A stretch of DNA of 24,273 nt from a virus, in the IMG/VR virus record IMGVR_UViG_3300032215_000044, positions 1 to 24,273 of that record; one strand, given 5' to 3'. The notes beneath the pieces were generated by a model that was given only the letters and a program-made list of their open reading frames with translations, had not been told where the DNA came from and searched no databases. The position numbers and the translations under genes were made by a program. Below, piece by piece: positions 20,320 through 24,273 of this stretch. Position 1 is the first letter of the stretch; each line of letters opens with the position of its first letter.

Positions 20320-20662
20320 AGGCAATTTAGGCACGGATCCAGAACTAAAGTTCACAAAGAACAATAAGGCTTACGTTAGTTTCAGTTTGGCTTATACGCC
20401 ACGCGTAAAGCAGGGAGAAGTCTGGATTGACGGGGAAACTATTTGGTTTCGAGCAGTCCAATGGGGCGAAAAGTCTGAGTTGCTAGTAGATAATTTATCA
20501 AAAGGCGATACCGTGTTGATACAAGGATCTTGGAAGCCAAGCGCCTACACAGGCAAAGACGGCATAGAGAAGACAGGTTTGGAGTTGAACATCAACGAAA
20601 TTGGCAAAGTCATCAAGGCTAACGCTCGCGCATCAAGACAAAGCGAACCAGCGCCATGGTAG
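20303..20662 (+). CDS. ssb: Single-stranded DNA-binding protein
   Basis: A 119-residue protein. OB fold of the bacterial SSB type: IVIKGNLGTDPELKFTKNNKAYVSFSLAY, then IWFRAVQWGEKSELLVDNLSKGDTVLIQGSW. The last residues are SRQSEPAPW, so the acidic DDDIPF-type tip that recruits host partners is missing. It would coat ssDNA in phage replication and recombination, and may not contact host SSB-binding proteins in the usual way. Confidence 0.88.
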   Translation: MDIVIKGNLGTDPELKFTKNNKAYVSFSLAYTPRVKQGEVWIDGETIWFRAVQWGEKSELLVDNLSKGDTVLIQGSWKPSAYTGKDGIEKTGLELNINEIGKVIKANARASRQSEPAPW

Positions 20663-20862
20663 ATCCAATACGCCTATCGGCAGACCAGACCGCTGAGCGA
20701 TTGAACATTACACTCAATCACTTGCGCCAATTACAATTTCGCAAGCAGTTGGTGTGGAAGACCAAACAAGGCAAGGCTGTTTTTTATGTCGAAGATGACG
20801 TAATTGCCTACGCAGAGATAAGAAAGGCGAAGCATGAAACTAGACAAAGAAAGAGTCAATGA
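20656..20862 (+). CDS. Excisionase-like / MerR-type HTH protein
   Basis: 68 residues. DQTAERLNITLNHLRQLQFRKQLVWKTKQGKAVFYVEDDVIAYA is a winged HTH of the excisionase/AlpA kind: a helix-turn-helix followed by a wing and a Tyr-terminated strand. It binds DNA, either as recombination directionality factor or as a small regulator. No integrase is seen in this window, so the excision role is not supported. Basic tail. Confidence 0.7.
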   Translation: MVDPIRLSADQTAERLNITLNHLRQLQFRKQLVWKTKQGKAVFYVEDDVIAYAEIRKAKHETRQRKSQ

Positions 20863-21010
20863 CGCTTTAAATCGTTTTGCAGACTCACTGCGCTCACGTG
20901 GTCATGAAGATCTGGCGTTTATGATTGAAAATTACGATGTGCTACTCAAAGAAGAATGGCAAGCAGAACAAACCGAGCCAAAGAAGCGCCAGCCCCGTAA
21001 TAAATTGTAG
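20834..21010 (+). CDS. Small hypothetical protein
   Basis: 58 residues (MKLDKERVNDALNRFADSL...) with AAAGGCGAAG upstream. Two helices, then a basic tail (EPKKRQPRNKL). Likely nucleic acid-associated by charge; function unknown. Overlaps the HTH gene. Confidence 0.6.
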   Translation: MKLDKERVNDALNRFADSLRSRGHEDLAFMIENYDVLLKEEWQAEQTEPKKRQPRNKL

Positions 21011-21019
21011 TATTTACGA

Positions 21020-21202
21020 ATGGCACTAACAATCGAAGCGGATCTCACCATTGAAGAAATAGATGAGGCGCTGGCTCATGCCAGTAAGATGCTGCAAACA
21101 GATGTGTATGGCAACCGCATGGATTGGCGCAAACGACAATTATTGAATGGCAGCATAGACGATCTACTTGACGCAAGATTACAGTTGCGTGTAAGGTCGT
21201 AG
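21020..21202 (+). CDS. Small helical hypothetical protein
   Basis: 60 residues (MALTIEADLTIEEIDEALAHASKML...). Helical with a WRKRQLLNGSIDDLLDARL block that looks conserved-type. It lies just before the ParB-like gene. Function unknown; a part in the modification cassette is not shown. Confidence 0.6.
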   Translation: MALTIEADLTIEEIDEALAHASKMLQTDVYGNRMDWRKRQLLNGSIDDLLDARLQLRVRS

Positions 21203-21203
21203 C

Positions 21204-21875
21204 ATGGAAATCATCAAGGCACAGGTAACAGAACTCAACGAGTACGCCAATAACCCACGCAAAGGCAATGTGGATCTTATTGCCGAGTCATTGTCTAAAT
21301 ATGGTCAATACAAGCCAATTACGGTAAACAAAGAAAACAACGAAATCTTGGCAGGCAATCACACATACCGTGCTGCCAAGCAATTAGGTTGGGAGACAAT
21401 TGACATAGTCTATGTAGATGTAGATAGCGTCACCGCAGCCAAGATCGTCGCAATTGACAACAGATCATCAGACATTGGGCAATACGACAATAAGATTTTG
21501 GCTGATTTATTAAACAGCATGGACAACCTTGAAGGATCTGGATACACGTTCGATGAATACGATGACCTAAAGGCTGAAATCCAAGAACGAGATTTACCAG
21601 TATTAGACCAAAAAACTACGTTCACTTCACTACAAGTAGGCGAAACAGGTCAATCTGGTACTACTTTTATACCTTCTTTGAGCGATTATGCAGAACGTTA
21701 TGTCAATAAAGCGACGCGTATGCTCATGTGCGATTACCACAACGACATTTATGTTTGGCTAATAGACGCTTTGATAGAATACCGCGCAGCAAATAACTTA
21801 GTCAGCAACGCTGACGCCATAGTTAAATTGCTAGAAGACGCAGTAGGAAAGAAAAGCCCAAGTGAAACTAACTGA
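21204..21875 (+). CDS. ParB/Srx-like nuclease-fold protein
   Basis: A 223-residue protein. The ParB N-terminal domain is clear: LNEYANNPRKGNVDLIAESLSKYGQYKPITV (residues 11-41), then LAGNHTYRAAKQLGW (49-63), with the G-H-R-AA pattern of CTP/nucleotide-binding ParB proteins. The C-terminal half (DLLNSMDNL..., then LMCDYHNDIYVWLIDALIEYR) is not a familiar HTH. In phages, ParB-like genes often lie next to DNA methylases or base-modifying enzymes; this one is followed by an oxygenase, so it may bind DNA or a nucleotide for that system. The end overlaps the next gene by 14 bases. Confidence 0.8.
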   Translation: MEIIKAQVTELNEYANNPRKGNVDLIAESLSKYGQYKPITVNKENNEILAGNHTYRAAKQLGWETIDIVYVDVDSVTAAKIVAIDNRSSDIGQYDNKILADLLNSMDNLEGSGYTFDEYDDLKAEIQERDLPVLDQKTTFTSLQVGETGQSGTTFIPSLSDYAERYVNKATRMLMCDYHNDIYVWLIDALIEYRAANNLVSNADAIVKLLEDAVGKKSPSETN

Positions 21876-22740
21876 GTTACCTGTTCATAAGATCAAGCGC
21901 GTTATGTCTGTCGAAGACGCTTCAGCGCTAGTAGGTACTGTTGTTCCTGATTACAAGGCAAACTGTACCGAAGCAGGTATTTGGGTAGATGAGGACACAG
22001 ACGAAGTTATTTTCGTTTATTTCCCGATGGAAGAAGAAGTCGAATTGTTGCGAGCCTCAGTGCTAAAGATCAATTACGGTCAAACAATTAGACAATCAAC
22101 AGGCTTAAAGAACGCGTCACGCACCTTTGGAATGGCTCCACGCAAGATCTTCCAGCGCAGAGAGAGTTGCAGACCAACGACATTGGCACAAGAACAGCCC
22201 AACGAACACGCGGTATTGATCGCTTTCGCTGAAAAGTTTGCCAATATGTATAAAGAGTTCGCGCCTGATCTGTATGAGGCGGATCGTAAAGCACTCTCAG
22301 ACAACAATGTATCTGATGAGTGGCGCATGACTGATGACGCACTTTGGACTTCTGGCGTGGTCAATAAAGCCTCAACACTTCCTTATCACCGAGACGGTTT
22401 CAATTTCGCTACGTGGTCGGCAATGCCAGTGATCCGCAGAAAAATGAAAGGCGGATACCTAACACTGCCTGAATACGACTTCACTTGTTCTTGTCGTGAC
22501 GGCTGGGTGACTTTCTTTGCTGGATACAAGTACGTTCATGGCGTGACACCAATGACGCCTAGCGCTGATGACTCATACCGTTACTCAATTGTTTATTACG
22601 CATTGCGTGGAATGAAAGATTGTTTCACTTACGCGGTAGAGACAGCGAAGGCACGTGAGAGCAGGACTGCGCGTGAGGACAACATGGCAAAAGCGCTCAA
22701 AGGCGAAATTGCTATGCCAACCTTGGGCAACGGTAAGTGA
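21862..22740 (+). CDS. 2-oxoglutarate/Fe(II)-dependent oxygenase (predicted DNA base hydroxylase)
   Basis: 292 residues from GTG 21862. The C-terminal double-stranded beta helix has the full iron and cosubstrate set: LPYHRDGF (His176, Asp178), HGVTPM (His226) and SYRYSIVYY (Arg240). The N-terminal 110 residues include MEEEVELLRASVLKINYGQTIRQSTGLKNASRTFG, similar in kind to phage TET/JBP-like proteins. Such enzymes hydroxylate the methyl of thymine or 5-methylcytosine in DNA. The neighbours (ParB-like, amino acid transferase-like, FAD enzyme) support DNA base oxidation; a free-nucleotide or protein substrate is not ruled out. The next gene overlaps by GTGA. Confidence 0.8.
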   Translation: MKLTELPVHKIKRVMSVEDASALVGTVVPDYKANCTEAGIWVDEDTDEVIFVYFPMEEEVELLRASVLKINYGQTIRQSTGLKNASRTFGMAPRKIFQRRESCRPTTLAQEQPNEHAVLIAFAEKFANMYKEFAPDLYEADRKALSDNNVSDEWRMTDDALWTSGVVNKASTLPYHRDGFNFATWSAMPVIRRKMKGGYLTLPEYDFTCSCRDGWVTFFAGYKYVHGVTPMTPSADDSYRYSIVYYALRGMKDCFTYAVETAKARESRTAREDNMAKALKGEIAMPTLGNGK

Positions 22741-23621
22741 GTCTTTGGTCTGATTACACACAGTTCCATGAAGCGCAAACTCAGTCGCGTGACATGGATC
22801 CTGCTTATCCAGTATTGAAATGGTTTGCTGACTCTATGAATAGAGAAAGCGGTTTGTGGCTGACTTTCTTGTTTGTCGGTTATTACCACATGGGCTCAGC
22901 GCTCAAAGCGTTCAGTTTGTATCCCACACCCACGGTTCCAGCGCAAGAAGATCTGAAATTACCAATCGCGCAGCCACGCAGATCTCACAGAGCCACACTG
23001 CGATTCGCACAACACCTGGACTCACTTTGTGCCAAAGCAGAAGAACACGGCGGCTTGGGCACTTGGCTGGATAGCGCAAGTGAGTCTGAGGATCCAATCA
23101 CAAATTGGAAAACACTCAATGATGAACTAGCAACGGTGTTTGGTAACGGGCGTTGGGCAGCGTACAAAACAGCAGAGATCTTGTATAAATCTCACGGGTT
23201 CAATCTGGAAGTACCTGATATGGGCAACGCAAACTCCAGTGGGCCACGCAAAGGGCTGGGCTTGTTCTTTCCTGGGCTACCGCAAGGCAATTCACCCACT
23301 GAAGTAGCACAATTAGATGATCTGAGCACAAAGGTTGTCGATTATCTTCAAGGCAAAGTTTCACAAGTCAGCATGGAGACTGCTGAGACTTCATTGTGTG
23401 ATTTTTATGCAATGACCAAAGGGCGTTATTATGTCGGCATAGACATAGATGAGATGCAGGAGCAGTTGTTACGCGTCCCTTCTGACTTAACTGAAATGGC
23501 TTTTAAAGCCAGACACGACACATTACCTCATGCCTATTTAGGCGAATTAAACGACTGGGAAGGCATAGACAAAATGCGCAAATCCGTTTATCGCAACACA
23601 CGCCAGATCGCGCTTAGATGA
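22737..23621 (+). CDS. Amino acid:DNA transferase-like protein (predicted hypermodification enzyme)
   Basis: 294 residues from GTG 22737. The layout matches the ADDT/AADT family of phage DNA hypermodification, from memory: SLWSDYTQF...RDMDPAYPV at the start, GLWLTFLFVGYYHMGSALKAF, GRWAAYKTAEILY, SSGPRKGLGLFF (167-178), ETSLCDF (217-223) with the invariant-type Cys, GRYYVGIDIDEM, and the ending LGELNDW. These proteins are predicted, with a DNA glycosylase-like fold, to attach an amino acid to a hydroxymethyl-pyrimidine activated as phosphate. Here it follows the oxygenase that could make the hydroxyl. The family label needs a profile check. Confidence 0.7.
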   Translation: MSLWSDYTQFHEAQTQSRDMDPAYPVLKWFADSMNRESGLWLTFLFVGYYHMGSALKAFSLYPTPTVPAQEDLKLPIAQPRRSHRATLRFAQHLDSLCAKAEEHGGLGTWLDSASESEDPITNWKTLNDELATVFGNGRWAAYKTAEILYKSHGFNLEVPDMGNANSSGPRKGLGLFFPGLPQGNSPTEVAQLDDLSTKVVDYLQGKVSQVSMETAETSLCDFYAMTKGRYYVGIDIDEMQEQLLRVPSDLTEMAFKARHDTLPHAYLGELNDWEGIDKMRKSVYRNTRQIALR

Positions 23622-24273
23622 AACTTATTGTCATAGGCGCTGGTATTGCAGGATCATCAGCCACGCGTATAGCGCGCTCAAAGGGGTGGGACGTGACATT
23701 AATTGACCACGCACCAGAGCAATCAGCGTCCAGATCCGCGCTCGCCACAATTAGACCGACTTGGTTCAATAAGGCTGAGCGTAAAGGTCTTGAAAGATCT
23801 TGGGAGTGGTACAGCACTTGGGGAGCAGCGGGTACAAGAGAAGCACACGTATCGAATTGGAAGAACAAAGAAGTTAAAACACAGAAAGATTGGTGGCTAG
23901 TAGATCCAATTCTTCCACTTGTGGCACCAGATCTTGTCGAGCGCGTAGTAGGGATCTATAAGACATTCGTCACCACGCCTACGAAAGAGATCGCTGCTGA
24001 CGCTATCTTGAATTGTACGGGTGCGTACGGGGACGATCTGGCGCATGATGTGACATTATTTGCTGGCGTCACTTGGATCTCGCATAACGCAGAATTGGAT
24101 TATTCACCATACCGTGTCCACCATTTGAGACCATACAAATCACTCTCAGCGGCGCAGATCAACGGGGTGACGCGTGTTGGATCCTCAATAGCCAAAACAG
24201 CCGATAAAGCCATAGATGACGGCAAAGAATTACTGATGACGGCTATTGCGTTAGGCATAATAAAGTCAGGAGA
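23618..24273 (+). CDS. FAD-dependent oxidoreductase (partial)
   Basis: Starts at ATG 23618 (ATGA overlap) and stays open to the window end, 218 residues. The Rossmann FAD motif is KLIVIGAGIAGSSATRIARSKGWDVTLIDH (GxGxxGS, then Asp at the strand end), followed by SALATIRPTW, LNCTGAYGDD, and VHHLRPYKSL. The pattern resembles DAO/glycine-oxidase-like and MnmC C-terminal oxidases, which act on amino acid adducts. Next to an amino acid:DNA transferase, it may oxidise the attached amino acid on DNA. The substrate-binding end is missing from the window. Confidence 0.75.
   Translation, partial: MKLIVIGAGIAGSSATRIARSKGWDVTLIDHAPEQSASRSALATIRPTWFNKAERKGLERSWEWYSTWGAAGTREAHVSNWKNKEVKTQKDWWLVDPILPLVAPDLVERVVGIYKTFVTTPTKEIAADAILNCTGAYGDDLAHDVTLFAGVTWISHNAELDYSPYRVHHLRPYKSLSAAQINGVTRVGSSIAKTADKAIDDGKELLMTAIALGIIKSG

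Noticed and set aside
20656-20862. Excisionase as evidence for a temperate phage
   Set aside because: No integrase or attachment core is seen in the window; many small HTH proteins share this fold.

Overview
The window is a continuous stretch of a tailed-phage genome (siphovirus organisation). The phage probably infects an actinobacterium. The best evidence for the host is a WhiB-type iron-sulfur regulator with the exact Cx29Cx2Cx5C spacing (15417-15791), a family confined to Actinobacteria and their phages; a lysozyme-like domain of actinobacterial type supports it. The modest GC content would fit small-genome aquatic actinobacteria, but that is inference. Almost every gene is on the plus strand, with ATGA, TAATG and GTGA overlaps; only two small genes lie on the minus strand (12292-12605). 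No integrase, DNA polymerase, terminase, tRNA or CRISPR array is visible here.

Layout. (1) 1-10094 is the late region: the end of the probable major capsid protein, a Zn-ribbon protein, a head-tail connector interrupted by an in-frame TAA, tail terminator, major tail protein, tail assembly chaperones with a -1 frameshift site (CCCTTTC), an HK97 gp10-like protein, a short tape measure, distal tail protein, baseplate/hub protein, a large fibre with an S74 self-cleaving chaperone, then a lysis cassette (small membrane protein, CHAP endolysin, two-TM holin candidate). A strong intrinsic terminator closes it at 10107-10146. Hairpins also follow the capsid and major tail genes. (2) 10179-16557 holds small DNA-binding proteins, a metallophosphoesterase, a GNAT-like protein, a likely ssDNA-annealing protein, winged-helix proteins, a Cas4/RecB-like nuclease, WhiB, and an O-like replication initiator whose gene carries four 11-bp direct repeats in three different reading frames, a likely replication origin. 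(3) 16599-21202 holds a RusA resolvase, a run of tiny CxxC zinc proteins, a secreted lysozyme-like enzyme, an HNH nuclease, SSB and an excisionase-like HTH protein. (4) 21204-24273 holds a ParB-like protein, a 2-oxoglutarate/Fe(II) oxygenase, a protein matching the amino acid:DNA transferase family, and the start of an FAD-dependent oxidoreductase. Together these look like a DNA base hypermodification pathway: oxidise a pyrimidine in DNA, attach an amino acid, then oxidise or trim the adduct. The window ends inside this cassette, so further enzymes probably follow.

The tetranucleotide GATC occurs three times by eye in the first 9.9 kb, but about 50 times in the next 4.6 kb, and it stays frequent to the end. 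The switch lies at the lysis/early boundary and suggests different ancestry, selection or DNA modification for the two halves.
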